Part shown: piece by piece, positions 45,235-56,023 of the stretch
Position numbering within the stretch: the stretch's first letter is position 1
Layout: every line of letters begins with the position of its first letter
DNA from: Lolium rigidum
Lineage: Eukaryota; Streptophyta; Magnoliopsida; Poales; Poaceae
Reading direction: 5' to 3'
Length of the DNA: 64,000 nucleotides
Assembly (NCBI RefSeq): GCF_022539505.1
Contig: NC_061514.1
Span: forward strand, 37,477,769 to 37,541,768
Translations under genes and position numbers: made by a program
The notes under the pieces: model-generated
The model's database searches: none
Told to the model about the DNA's origin: nothing
What the model saw: the letters and a program-made list of their open reading frames with translations, nothing else

Positions 45235-46408
45235 TGTTATCACCAGGATTTGACCGAGTCAGAGGTGGGCCGCGATCAAGATGGACTCGAAGAATATATA
45301 TATATAGAAGGAATACGTGAATCGGCCTTTTATACCAAGTTGGGCTTAATTGCCCATGTATCTGTAACATGTTAGATCGCATCTTAGTTTAGAAGTTAGA
45401 ATCTTACTCGTGCACGGTTTGGTGCACGCCCCACATTAGAAAGTCCGCTGGACTATAAATATGTATCTAGGGTTTATGGAATAAACAACAACCAACGTTC
45501 AACCACAAACAAATCTCGGCGCATCGCCAACCCCTTCGTCTCGAGGGTTTCTACCGGTAAGCATCATGCTGCCTAGATCGCATCTTGCGATCTAGGCAGC
45601 ACAAGCCTGCCCACGTTGTTCATGCGTTGCTCGTACTCGAAGCCTTTTTGATGGCGAGCAACGTAGTTATCTTAGACATGTTAGGGTTAGCATTGTTCTT
45701 CATATTACATGCTTTCGTAGTGCAACCCTTGCATGTCTAGCCGCCCTTACACCTATCTTAGGTGTAGGGGCGGCACCCCGCTTGATCATAGTTTAGTAGA
45801 TCTGATCCGTTACGATTACTCCTTGTTCTACAAGGATTAGTTTAATATCTCGCAATAGTTAGGCCTTACAAAGGGGGGAGGATCCGGCGGCACGTAGGGT
45901 GTCGTTCGTTGGCCCTAGCAAGGATGTTCCGGGGATCAACCTCGTGTTGGTTTTTAGGCCTTGTTTAGGATCGGCTTACGATCACCGTGCGTGGCCGCGA
46001 GGCCCAACCTGGAGTAGGACGATCCGATTATGCGGTGAAAACCCTACATCGTCGTAGATCTCATTAGCTTTACCTTGATCAAGCAGGACCACCATATATT
46101 CGGACACCTCGTCCGAATCATGGGTGGATCGGCTCTTTGAGCCGATTCACGAGATAACCCGAGAGCCGATCGAGGCTCGTATTTAACGTTTACGTGTGTG
46201 CCCTGCAGGAAACTAAGCGAGGCATCATCCACACCTTCCCGACCAGGTATAGGTCGGGTGGCACGCCCTTGTGATAAACATCGGCGCGTGCGACCAGGAG
46301 GCTTTGCGGGCCGTCGCTCTGAGGGACTGGGGCCAGCCGCAGCCCTAGTTGTTCCCGGCTCTACGGTGTTGCCCGTCTCTGCCCGCCAGGGGGTTTCTGA
46401 CGTCAACA
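45235..46408 (+). repeat. 3' LTR of the Tat-like element
   Basis: Matches 39376-40541 with few substitutions. Several of the indels are CTG versus CTCG (for example 39775-39777 against 45636-45639). Confidence 0.9.
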
Positions 46409-47886
46409 GTTTGTCTGTTTAATTCGTTTGGGCCCGTTAGGCTTTTCCCGCGCGGCCCAGAAATTCAAATCTAGTCTAATTCGTTTAACTCAAATCCAAC
46501 ACTCGTGTCAACTTCAAATTTGAATAGTTTCAAATCTACTGCACCAAATTTAGCAAACGTTATATCTCTGGAAAGCCCATGAAATTATCTAAACAATGTC
46601 ACTGGTCTCACCCTCAAATTGATAGTAGAATTCAAATGATAAAAATGACAAGGCAGGGACTTTTAAAATTTGAAACTTTATTTAAAATTCAACCATAATT
46701 GATTTTGAGTTGATTCCAACTCTCATAAATCACAAATGAGATACTCTAATTGATTATGCAAGAAGATAGCCAAGTTTTTTGTATGATCATGGACTAGAAA
46801 AAAATAATGGCTATGGAGCCATTTCTAGTTCATTTAAATCCTTTAATTTAAATTGTGCAAATAGTATGAGAGCTACTCTCTCATTTAAATCTTGATCCTA
46901 AGTAATTCAGTATGAGGTAATGTCCTTAGTCTAATAAACCTCATATTTCCTTACTTAGTGATTTTAAATCATTACCATGTTATTATTAAAATACATGAGG
47001 TGTAGCACCTCATTTAAATTATACTCCCACCTAATAGATATGAAATGTTGACCTTGGTCAACCTATATTTCATACCTTATTATTATTTGAGGAGATTAAA
47101 TCTTAATAGGATTTAATGAGAGGAAATTATTTTCTCCAAAGAATTAATTCTCAAACCAAATCAATATTTGTAATGAGAGGAAATTATTTTTCTCTTAAAT
47201 AAGAAAACCAAGTAAATCACCATGCTTGATTGATGTGATGCTAGAATAAACTTGTGTGAACCTTTCATGTGTTTAGTCTAGCGTGTAAGTTTGGTTTGGT
47301 GATTGTATACCTCGTATTCGTGTATAGACGCTAGTAACGAGGAGTATCAAGAGGAGGAAGGCTACTCCCAGGAGGAGGAGGAAAACTTTGACCACTACCC
47401 TGCTCAAGGCAAGCTAACACTCTTGCAAAGTCCTAAGTGCAAGCTCTACAAGAGCAAGGCACCATGACTCTTTACTTTATGTCGAATCAACCTATCCCAT
47501 GTTTTTACCTTGCAATTATTTTGCTTATTGTATTTCAAAGCTTATTTTTGATTCATGCTTCACTTGGTCTAGAGTAGAATAAGAGCACCCAAGTTAGCCT
47601 AAAGCAAATCAAAGCTAGATAGCACCCCTCATGAATAGATGCTATTGCTAACTAAATAAAATTGACTACTCTAGATGGGAACTTGTGAAATGACTTTGAA
47701 AGGTGTTGAAGGTGAAGGTGACATGAATGACTTGGTGAATTTTGATGAAAACTGATGACTGGATTTGAATGCGATACCTTTCCAATTATACAAGTACCCC
47801 CACAATACCCGATTATGGGTAGGGCTTAACTGGAAGTTTGTGTGTCTTAGTATGGGTTCCTTCTAACAAGTATCATAGGGGTTATG
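46409..47886 (+). other. second piece of the ~4.2-kb LTR-like sequence
   Basis: AT-rich non-coding sequence between the Tat-like and Athila-like insertions. It includes a short purine-rich stretch aggaggaggaaaactttgac (about 47376-47395). It ends with the left TTATG target duplication at 47882-47886. Confidence 0.6.
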
Positions 47887-49475
47887 TGATACGTCCCAAA
47901 CGTATCTATAATTTATTATGTTCCACGCTACTTTTATGATGATACTCACATGTTTTATACACATTGTATGTCATATTTATGCATTTTTCGGCACTAACCT
48001 ATTGACGAGATGCCGAAGAGCCATTCGTTGTTTTCTCGCTGTTTTTGGTTTCGAAATCCTAGTAAGGAAATATTCTCGGAATTGGACGAAATCAACGCCC
48101 AGGGTCCTATTTTTGCACGAAGCTTCCAGAAGACCGGAGAGGAAACGAAGTGGGGCCACGAGGTGGCGACACAACAAGGCGGCGCGGCCCAAGCCCTGGC
48201 CGCGCCGGCCTGTTGTGTGGGGCCCTCGTGACCCTCCCGACTCTGCCCTTCCGCCTACTTAAAGCCTCCATCGCGAAACCCCCAGTACCGAGAGCCACGA
48301 TACGGAAAAACTTCCAGAGACGCCGCCGCCGCCAATCCCATCTCGGGGGATTCGGGAGATCGCCTCCGGCACCCTGCCGGAGAGGGGAATCATCTCCCGG
48401 AGGTCTCTTCATCGCCATGATCGTCTCCGGATCGATGTGTGAGTAGTTCACCCCTGGACTATGGGTCCATAGCAGTAGCTAGATGGTTGTCTTCTCCTCA
48501 TTGTGCTATCATGTTAGATCTTGTGAGCTGCCTATCATGATCAAGATCATCTATTTGTAATCCTTCATGTTGTGTTTGTTGGGATCCGATGAATATTGAA
48601 TACTATGTCAAGTTGATTATCAATCTATCATATATGTTATTTATGTTCTTGCATGCTCTCCGTTGCTAGTAGAGGCTCGGCCAAGTTGATACTTGTGACT
48701 CCAAGAGGGGGTATTTATGCTCGATATTGGGTTCATGCCTCCATTAAATCGGGACGAGTGACGAAAGTTCTAAGGTTGTGGATGTGCTGTTGCCACTAGG
48801 GATAAAACATCGATGCTTTGTCTAAGGATATTTGTGTTGATTACATTACGCACCATACTTAATTCAATTGTCTGTTGTTTATAACTTAATACTGGAGGGG
48901 GTTCGGATGATAACCTGAAGGTGAACTTTTTAGTTATAGATGCATGCTGGATAGCGGTCTATGTACTTTGTCGTAATGCCCTGATTAAATCTCATAGTAA
49001 TCATCATGATATATGTATGTGCATTGTTATGCCTTCTTTATTTTTCAATTGCCCAACCGTAATTTGTTCACCCAACATCTCGCTATCTTATGGGAGAGAC
49101 ACCACTAGTGATCTGTGGACCCCGGTCCTATTCTTTACATCTGAAATACAATCTACTGCAATTGTTCTTTACTGTTCTTCGCAAACAACCATCATCATAC
49201 ACACTATACATCTAATCCTTTGTTTACAACAAGCCGGTGAGATTGACAACCTTACGTTGGGGCAAAGTTCTGTGATTGAGTTGTGCATGTTCCACGTTGG
49301 CGCCGGAATCCCTGGTGTTGCGTCGCACTACACTCCTCCGCCATCAACCTTCAACATGCTTCTTGGCTCCTACTGGTTCGATAAACCTTGGTTTCTTTCT
49401 GAGGGAAAACTTGCTACTGTACGCATCACACCTTCCTCTTGGGGTTCCCAACGGACGTGTCGACTGCACGCATCA
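47887..49475 (+). repeat. 5' LTR of the Athila-like element
   Basis: Pairs with 58559-60152. The GC-rich central part around 48100-48400 is followed by a cctacttaaagcc TATA-like site near 48250. Confidence 0.92.
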
Positions 49476-49486
49476 AGCTCTTTTTC

Positions 49487-49504
49487 TGGCGCCGTTGCCG
49501 GGGA
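49487..49504 (+). other. primer binding site (tRNA-Asp)
   Basis: TGGCGCCGTTGCCGGGGA, the full canonical tRNA-Asp complement, lies 11 bp after the LTR. Confidence 0.9.
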
Positions 49505-49721
49505 GATCAAGACACGCTGCAAGGGGAGTTTCCACATCCAATCTCTTTACTTTGTTTTTGTCTTGCTTTATTTTATTTACTGCTTTGTTTGCTTCTTATA
49601 TCGAAAACACAAAAAAAAATAGTTGCTAGTTTTACTTTATTTACTGTCTTGTTCTCCATATTTAAAACACAAAAAAATTAGTTACTTGCATTTACTTTAT
49701 TTATCTTTAGTTTATTTCATC

Positions 49722-50140
49722 ATGTTTCCTCCTAAGTTCACTCTGAAAGACATACCGGTAGGACGAGGATCTATAATTGGGAGAGATAATATAGAATAAT
49801 TTTTCACTCATGTTAGTACCGCTGAAGATTTTGAAGATAGACACTTGGTAGAACTTGCTCCTACTTATGAAATTGCTGCTGCTTCTTTAGTTCGCATGTT
49901 GGAAACTAAATTTGTTAATCTCAATCCTATAATCCAACACATGTTTCTCACACTCGGTGATATGGAGGAAGGGGAAAAGAAAGATTTTGTTTTAGAAACC
50001 CTTCTTAAAGAATTTGGTGGTGTAGCAAGAGAGGCTAGAAAGGTCTTTATTAAATATAAGATGCTTGGCTCTTATACCAACTTTGCTAGTATCCTTGAAA
50101 AGATGGATATGGAGAGAGTAAGGTACACTAATAATATTAA
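49722..50140 (+). pseudogene. Athila-like short ORF, 5' part (interrupted by the TIR transposon)
   Basis: ATG at 49722 opens MFPPKFTLKDIPVGRG, meets an in-frame TAA at 49797-49799, and continues FFTHVSTAEDFEDRHLVELAPTYEIAAASLVRML to 50140, where the TIR transposon begins. The C-terminal part lies at 55798-56023. The product would be about 214 residues, largely helical and without zinc knuckle, protease or polymerase motif. It occupies the gag position and may be a reduced Gag-like protein, though no recognised Gag core is present. Role unknown. Confidence 0.6.
49788..50140 (+). repeat. 353-bp direct repeat, left copy
   Basis: Identical to 55445-55797 except for one G/T difference. Lies directly against the left end of the TIR transposon. 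Confidence 0.93.
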
Positions 50141-50220
50141 GGGATTTCTATTTTCGTGCCCTCGGGTCGTTAGTTGTACTCAGTTTTCCCCAGCCCCTTA
50201 GTTTTTCCTCAGTTTTCCCC
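50141..50220. repeat. left terminal inverted repeat
   Basis: Pairs with 55363-55442. Shared inner blocks include cgttagttgtactcagtttt and ttagtttttcctcagttttc. Confidence 0.9.
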
Positions 50221-50825
50221 AAGCCTATGTCTGAAACCCGCAGAAGGAGCTCAGACGGAAGGAATCCGTTTATTTGGACGTTACGTGCCGACGTGTTGCG
50301 CCGCGTCGTCCGTGGGGCCGCGTCGTGTGGGGCCGGGTCGTGTGGGGCCGCATCGCGTGGGGCTGGTAGAAAGGGACCGCGTGGGACGGGACGAGAAGCG
50401 TTTGGTTGCACGTGAGCGGGAGCTGGGTTTTGTCTCTCTCGGCCCAAATTGGCATTTTTAAGAGCACCTTTTCCCCTCTTTCTCTCTCTGTCTTTTTCAC
50501 CAAATTAGTATCAAATCTAGAGAAGCTTCTATTTCTGTCTTTCTTCAATATGGCAGCAAATCTAGTAGCAAATCTCTGGGGTTATTTATGCCTTTTGGCC
50601 CTCATTTTTTGCCCAATATGGCAGCAAATCTAGTAGCAAATCTAGAAGCTAGTATATGATAAATTCACAACAGCATAATCACAAAACTAAGTATAATACA
50701 TAAACCGCATACAAGCAGCCAAAAAGCAGCAATAACGTTGTTAATGTTCACGACAAACTAAGCTGAAAAATATACAAGATCACGCACGCAATGTATAGAC
50801 AACAAGAAGATTAGGATGAATGAAT
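50221..50825. other. non-coding left interior of the TIR transposon
   Basis: Holds a cgtgtggggccg repeat cluster (50310-50365) and duplicated tggcagcaaatctagtagca (about 50551 and 50620). No gene was seen. Confidence 0.55.
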
Positions 50826-50832
50826 TTGTTCT

Positions 50833-52222
50833 TCATTCCTCCCCATATATTTCTTCGTCGCTCCATTCGTGCATTTCCCCAAGGAAATATTCATTGAACT
50901 CCTTCCATCTGCAGTGTGAGGCCAATACATCCTCCAAACGGTATGGCCTGTGTTCATTTCTCAAACCGTAGAGTCCTATTCTATCCACACGTAGTGGCCA
51001 CTCATCCCAGGCATTTGTATCATGAGAGTACTCTCTGATATAACCCAAATCCGTGTAGTAGATGCTGCCAGGTTGAAGTGTCGGGTACACTCTGGTGTCG
51101 ACGGAGATACACCGGATATAATTCACGAAGAAGGCATTACTGCCAATGTTACTGACCGGATGGAGAGAGCGGCTCTGAGTGTCCACACGGTACACCAATG
51201 GTTTGCCCGCCAAAGCCTCGCTGACCAACAACACAAGCAGCAGATCACCATCCGACTTCACAAGGTAGAACTTCGACGTCCAAGTTCTGGAAATGAAATT
51301 AGTGTCTCCATCTTGACAAGGTGCTCGCGCGCTGCTGCAACCGTACATTGGTGCACACTATTCTTTCGATCTCAAAATTGTCCGCAGCTATCGCATACAG
51401 TTCACCATTGAACGGGGTAATGCAACGCAAACAATGGTTCTTGATCGAAAATCTTCCTTCTCCCCAATCCCCATCTTCATTTATATCCTTAGTTGGAGTG
51501 CTCTCATCGACCCAACCAATTTCCGGCGGGTAATGTGCGGCAACGAAGACCATAGTCGGGGATTTGATAACAGCGACCGATTTCAGAAAAACAGATGGCA
51601 TCTCGCGCCTCAAACATAGTGTTCGATTTCTTTGTGAGTGGGTTCAGCAGCCTTATCTTGTGCGGCGGGTTCTTCCGGGCAAGCACGATGACGCCACGGG
51701 AAAAGCCGACGAAGTAGAATCTAAAATATATTGAAAAGATAACATTCAGCACTAAGATTGAAAATAAGATCTATGGTGACGCCACGGGAAAAGCCGAGGA
51801 ATTTGAACCTTGCACGAACTGCAGATAGATCTATGGTGACGTAGCGGGATGTGCCGAGATGGAGGAAGGTGAACTCAGCGGCGCGTGGAAGGGCGTGGTG
51901 TAGCATGATCCATTCGTGCAGGTGCACGTCGGGATCAGGTAAACCTGAGTGCCAATTTCTACAGACTTGCCTCATAGCAGAGTAGCTGTCAACGTACTCC
52001 TCTTTCGCCAATAAGCATTCGCCGATCTTGTGAAGTGGTCCGTCAGCCGTGAGACCGGCCCGGCTCACGGAGGCGCCGCGCTTGGATGCGCCGCCCTCGG
52101 ATGCGCCGCCCTCGGAGGCGACGGGCTCGGCGGCGACGCGCTCGGCGGCGACGGGCTCGGAGGCGACGGGCTCGGAGGCGACGGGCTCGGGGCGATGGCC
52201 GCCGGCGCATTCTTCTTCTCCA
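50833..52222 (-). pseudogene. F-box/DUF295 family gene copy
   Basis: On the minus strand: a low-complexity Pro/Ser/Ala-coding N-terminus (52069-52222, possible ATG near 52222), an F-box-like region (LHKIGECLLAKEEYVDSYSAM...CRNWHSGLPD), then DUF295 blocks: FVGFSRGVIVLARKNPPHKI, MVFVAAHYPPEIGWVDES, CLRCITPFNGELYAIAADNF, SKFYLVKSDGDLLLVLLVSE, and the C-terminal CISVDTRVYPTLQPGSIYYT. F-box/DUF295 proteins are a large, fast-evolving plant family presumed to serve SCF ubiquitin ligases. It is broken by an internal duplication (about 51683-51860) and frameshifts. One, at 51324-51327, is a CTCG that reads in frame as CTG. Confidence 0.8.
52069..52200. repeat. 15-bp GC-rich repeats in the DUF295 N-terminal region
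   Basis: Repeated cggaggcgacgggct and cggatgcgccgccct units, eight or more in a row. Confidence 0.8.
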
Positions 52223-52479
52223 TCGCCGGCAGGGGAGGGCTCGTACGGCGGTTGGGGTTTTTTGGAGAAGTTGATGGGACGTGAGAGGGGTGGTTTCGTG
52301 CGTGAGCGATAATGAGACGTACTGTGTGCAGAGGGAGGGAGAGAGGGGCTTACGCGTCCTAAATGCGACCCGCGTCAACAATGGCACGTCTTCCACGTCT
52401 GCACCGCGACACGCGTCAACAATGGCACGTCTTCCACTTCTGCACCGCAACACGCGTCCTCGAGTCTAACCCTGGAAAT

Positions 52480-53230
52480 TTAGATATACTCAGGTATACC
52501 CTCGAGTCATATACTAGCATTTTTTGTATGCTCGGTTTTCACCTTGAGTGCTAATATCGGCTAGTGCAATATACTCAGTTTTACCCTCAAGTGGCTGGTC
52601 AACGGAGAGTCAACAAATGGGATTAACTAGTTAAATGAGTTATTTAATGTGCAAAAAATTCCGAAAAAGAGTGGCACTTACTCATGGAGTCTTTACCACA
52701 AATTTCCACTTCTCAAATCATAGATAAATCCTAGATAAATCAAGTTTCACCACAAATTGCCACTTCTCAAATCACCTAGTAGCTATGAAGGTGCATGGTT
52801 TTCCATAATAAGCCCTACCCAAAACAGCTTTCCCCAAAACATACTTTGTCTGAATGAGACCATAATTTTCACACTCATGTAGATTTGTATTGCAAATAGT
52901 TTGATGTAGGCCAAGATGGGTTTCATTGTACAAAACACACATTTTCCATTTTTTAAATCTCATATTTGAATCCCTTAGTCTGTTTACTACTCACTTGCCC
53001 TTGGTTTCTTGATACTACTCGGCTTTGCCCTCTCCCTTCACAAACTCTCACGGACGCCAAACATTGCCCCGATTGGTCTAGCCCATGTCACGCGGATCGT
53101 GCCCGACGACCGTTGATCGTATGATCTAACGGGCAGGATAACCCCTATCTCTCTCTCTCGGTCGGGGCCACCACCCTCTCTCTCTCTCTGTCGTCGGTTA
53201 GCTTCACGCAAAGTTTGGTTTTCTCGCATT
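52480..53230. other. non-coding spacer upstream of the DUF295 copy
   Basis: AT-rich stretch, then a CT-rich microsatellite-like part (ctctctctct near 53145-53190). No gene. Confidence 0.5.
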
Positions 53231-53261
53231 ATTTTTCACGAGCTAAATTATAAACTCTTTT

Positions 53262-53945
53262 TAGGCATTACTTTTCACGCAAAAAATGATAAACCATCAC
53301 CGATTTGTTGTAGCCATTACTTTTCACGCAAAAAAATGATACACCATCACCCATTTCTTGTACCCATTACTTTTCACGCAAAAAACGATAAATCATCACC
53401 GATTTGTTGTAGCCATTACTTTTCACGCAAAAAATGATACACCATCACCCATTTCTTGTAGCCATTACTTTTCACGCAAAAAACGATAAACCATCACCGA
53501 TTTGTTGTAGCCATTACTTTTCACGCACAAAAATGATACACCATCACCCATTTCGTGTACCCATTACTTTTCACGCAAACAACGATAAATCATCACCGAT
53601 TTTGTTGTAGCCATTACTTTTCACGCAAAAAATGATACACCATCACCCATTTCTTGTAGCCATTACTTTCCACGCAAAAAATGATAAACCATCACCGATT
53701 TTGTTGTAGCCATTACTTTTCACGCAAAAAATGATACACCATCACCCATTTCTTGTAGCCATTACTTTCCACGCAAAAAATGATAAACCATCACCGATTT
53801 TGTTGTAGCCATTACTTTTCACGCAAAAAATGATACACCATCACCCATTTCTTGTACCCATTACTTTTCACGCAAAAACGATAAACCATCACCGATTTCT
53901 TGTAGCCATTACTTTCCTTTTAGGCATTACTTTTCACGGTAAAAT
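53262..53945. repeat. 49-bp minisatellite with alternating monomers (98-bp dimers)
   Basis: Thirteen full units beginning cattacttttcacgc, with diverged units at each edge. Two monomer types alternate strictly: one with gataaaccatcaccgatttg and one with gatacaccatcacccatttc. Confidence 0.93.
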
Positions 53946-53956
53946 GATAAACTATA

Positions 53957-54080
53957 CCCCCACAACGGTCGTCTCCTCCTTAATTTATTGTGTATAAACC
54001 CCCACAACGGTCATCTCCTCCTTATTTTATTGTGTAAACCCCTACAACGGTCATCTCTCCCTTATAAACACCCACACGGC
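53957..54080. repeat. ~41-bp tandem repeat upstream of the B3 gene
   Basis: Three copies of aacccccacaacggtcatct followed by a cctcctta and ttattgtgta part, the last shortened. Confidence 0.8.
54062..54068 (+). promoter_or_regulatory. TATA box of the B3 gene
   Basis: ttataaa about 80 bp upstream of the ATG at 54144, within a C/T-rich leader. A well-placed core promoter. Confidence 0.65.
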
Positions 54081-54143
54081 CATCCCTTGTGTCAATAGGT
54101 TCTGCCTCTCTCTTCTTCGTTCACATACACTTTATCCATTGCC

Positions 54144-54747
54144 ATGGCTTCCACGTCTCGGACGCGGACCGGAAGGGGAAGGGGAAGGGGAAGGGGAAGG
54201 GGAAGTGGATCATCATCATTGCCACCACCACCGTCAACACCGCCATTGATCATAGAGGAGTTCTTCATCGTCGTCTATGAAGACCCTTTGGTCAAGAAGG
54301 TACGTACGCGTTCCCACATATATGATGCATGTGATTAATTATGGGCATGTTCTAAAAACCTTTAATTTCAAGGGTCCCCTAATTTCAAACGATCGGCGCT
54401 CGATCTCTTTGCAGGAACTCCCAAAAAAATTTGCGGACTATCTTGACGGCAAGGAGCCAGCCTAAGGTGTATCTCGCGAGCAGCTGACCGCGGTCCTCGT
54501 CTCTCGGACCGTGGAGGTCCTATTTGACGGACAAGGCCGGATGTACCTCGACAAGGGCTGGGAGAAATTCGCCATCGCGCACGGTGTGGATTTCGGCTGG
54601 TTCGTACACTTCAAATATGAAGGCGATGATGTGCTCACGGTGAAGGTGTTCGACGGAACAATGTGCGGGAGGTACTACTACTCGGACGACGAAGATACCG
54701 ACGATGAAAGCGACGACGACGTGAAGCCATGCATCCATCCCCTTTAG
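54144..54747 (+). CDS. B3 DNA-binding domain protein carried by the TIR transposon
   Basis: Exon 1 (54144-54299, 52 codons) encodes MASTSRTRTGRGRGRG with a Gly/Arg repeat and a Ser/Pro stretch. The intron has a GT..AG boundary pair, and exon 2 starts at 54415 (ELPKKFADYLDGKEP), the opening of a plant B3 domain. A TAA then appears at 54463, and the remainder of the domain is in the next frame: TVEVLFDGQGRMYLDKGWEK, VDFGWFVHFKYEGDDVLTVK and an acidic C-terminus ending at 54747. Two of the three one-base excesses are CTCG where CTG would hold the frame (54473-54476, 54503-54506). B3 proteins bind DNA as transcription factors. Probably an intact gene misread here (inference). Confidence 0.72.
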
Positions 54748-54749
54748 AT

Positions 54750-55362
54750 AATTAAGGGGATTATGACCAAGAATATATATGTAGCTTCATATGCATCGAT
54801 TTAGAGATCTAGCTATTTTCTATATATTATGCATGTAAAAAATAACATCGCATTTCCACTATTATTCGAGCACCACATCCTCCAAACGATGCCGATGCCG
54901 ATATCGGCATGGTCAGAACGGCTATGCTCGCCGCCACCTGCTAGGTCAACGTCGGGATGCACAATGTTTAGCATAAGAGTCACTTTAGATTAAGCTGCGA
55001 AAATAGTCACGTGCCATGGGCTGAGGCGGCCCCTACGGAGCGGCTCTATATTATATTCTCTAAATAAAATAGACGACCACGGCGGTCATTGGCTGCGGAG
55101 GCCCCACAGAGCGGCAATATATAATTTTCTATAAATAAATAGACGACCCACCGGTCATTGGCTGCGGCAGCCCCATAGAGCGGCCCCATTTGTCATTGGC
55201 AGCACCGCGTATACAATCGAGGAAATAAAACGGCCCACGCGTCGGCGGTAGATGGATCCACCCGTCGGCACGAGACGGTCGGCGAGGAACTAACCTCACG
55301 GTAACGGTAAGGCCTCGACCCGACGGCAACCCGCGTCTTCGAGGGGTTTCAAACTAGAGGGA
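54750..55362. other. non-coding right interior of the TIR transposon
   Basis: Contains about three copies of a ~70-bp repeat with gtcattggctgcggaggccc and agagcggc cores (55012-55190). No gene. Confidence 0.6.
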
Positions 55363-55442
55363 GGGGAAAACTGAGGAAAAACTAACGAGCTGGGGAAAAC
55401 TGAGTACAACTAACGAAGCAGGGGCACGAAAATAGAAATCCC
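55363..55442. repeat. right terminal inverted repeat
   Basis: Reverse complement of 50141-50220 with few mismatches. Followed by TAA. Confidence 0.9.
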
Positions 55443-55444
55443 TA

Positions 55445-55797
55445 AATATAGAATAATTTTTCACTCATGTTAGTACCGCTGAAGATTTTGAAGATATACA
55501 CTTGGTAGAACTTGCTCCTACTTATGAAATTGCTGCTGCTTCTTTAGTTCGCATGTTGGAAACTAAATTTGTTAATCTCAATCCTATAATCCAACACATG
55601 TTTCTCACACTCGGTGATATGGAGGAAGGGGAAAAGAAAGATTTTGTTTTAGAAACCCTTCTTAAAGAATTTGGTGGTGTAGCAAGAGAGGCTAGAAAGG
55701 TCTTTATTAAATATAAGATGCTTGGCTCTTATACCAACTTTGCTAGTATCCTTGAAAAGATGGATATGGAGAGAGTAAGGTACACTAATAATATTAA
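55445..55797 (+). repeat. 353-bp direct repeat, right copy
   Basis: See 49788-50140. It continues seamlessly into the rest of the Athila-like ORF at 55798. Confidence 0.93.
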
Positions 55798-56023
55798 TGA
55801 TGGTGGGGAGATTAAGACAACAATACCTTGTAAGCTCCTAGGAATGAATGACGCTCTAGAAAATAACTATGGTTGGCTTGTTCCTGAAAATTTGTTTGAC
55901 GAGGATAGCAAACCTAAGAATAATGAAAAGGGAGCCTCTGAAACTCACATAGATAAGATAAAATGCATAGTTGAGAAAACTCCCAACACCTATGTTGATG
56001 CTTCATCTCTTGATAATACTTGA
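55502..56023 (+). pseudogene. Athila-like short ORF, 3' part
   Basis: An open stretch of 173 codons (its first codons are not ATG) carrying the duplicated segment and then the unique C-terminus: NDGGEIKTTIPCKLLGMNDA, NNYGWLVPENLFDEDSKPKN, ending SSLDNT. The C-terminus is charged and has no recognised domain. It belongs to the ORF that starts at 49722. Confidence 0.6.

Larger units (their letters stand above)
39376..46408 (+). mobile_element. non-autonomous Gypsy element, Tat-like (7,033 bp)
   Basis: LTRs of 1,166 bp (39376-40541) and 1,174 bp (45235-46408), both starting TGTTATCACCAG and ending GACGTCAACA, bound the element. Internally there is a gag-type gene (40602-43368), about 1.1 kb of hairpin-rich non-coding DNA, and an antisense acidic ORF before the polypurine tract. 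There is no protease, RT, RNase H or integrase. An antisense ORF between the coding region and 3' LTR is a known trait of the Tat lineage of plant Gypsy elements. The flanks gttac and gtttg share only three bases, so no clean target duplication is claimed. Confidence 0.88.
50141..55442. mobile_element. gene-carrying TIR transposon (5,302 bp) with B3 and F-box/DUF295 copies
   Basis: Terminal inverted repeats of about 80 bp with roughly 90% identity: the left starts GGGATTTCTATTTTCGTGCC and the right (55363-55442) is its reverse complement. TAA sits at both outer edges (50138-50140 and 55443-55445), compatible with a 3-bp duplication. No transposase is present, so it is non-autonomous. Contents: a DUF295 gene copy (-), a 49-bp minisatellite, a B3-domain gene (+) and small GC-rich repeats. 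Long TIRs with host genes suggest a Pack-type element. The superfamily is unresolved: TAA duplication fits PIF/Harbinger, long TIRs fit MULE. Confidence 0.85.

Noticed and set aside
39371..46413. Target duplication GTTAC/GTTTG for the Tat-like element
   Set aside because: Only three of five bases agree, so a true duplication cannot be claimed.
52043..52453. Arg-rich frame over the GC repeats near the DUF295 copy
   Set aside because: It translates a repeat in the wrong frame. The Pro/Ser/Ala frame leading into the F-box region is the plausible one.
53262..53945. Alternating repeats that could look like repeat-spacer units
   Set aside because: The would-be spacers are themselves repeated, so this is a dimeric tandem repeat.
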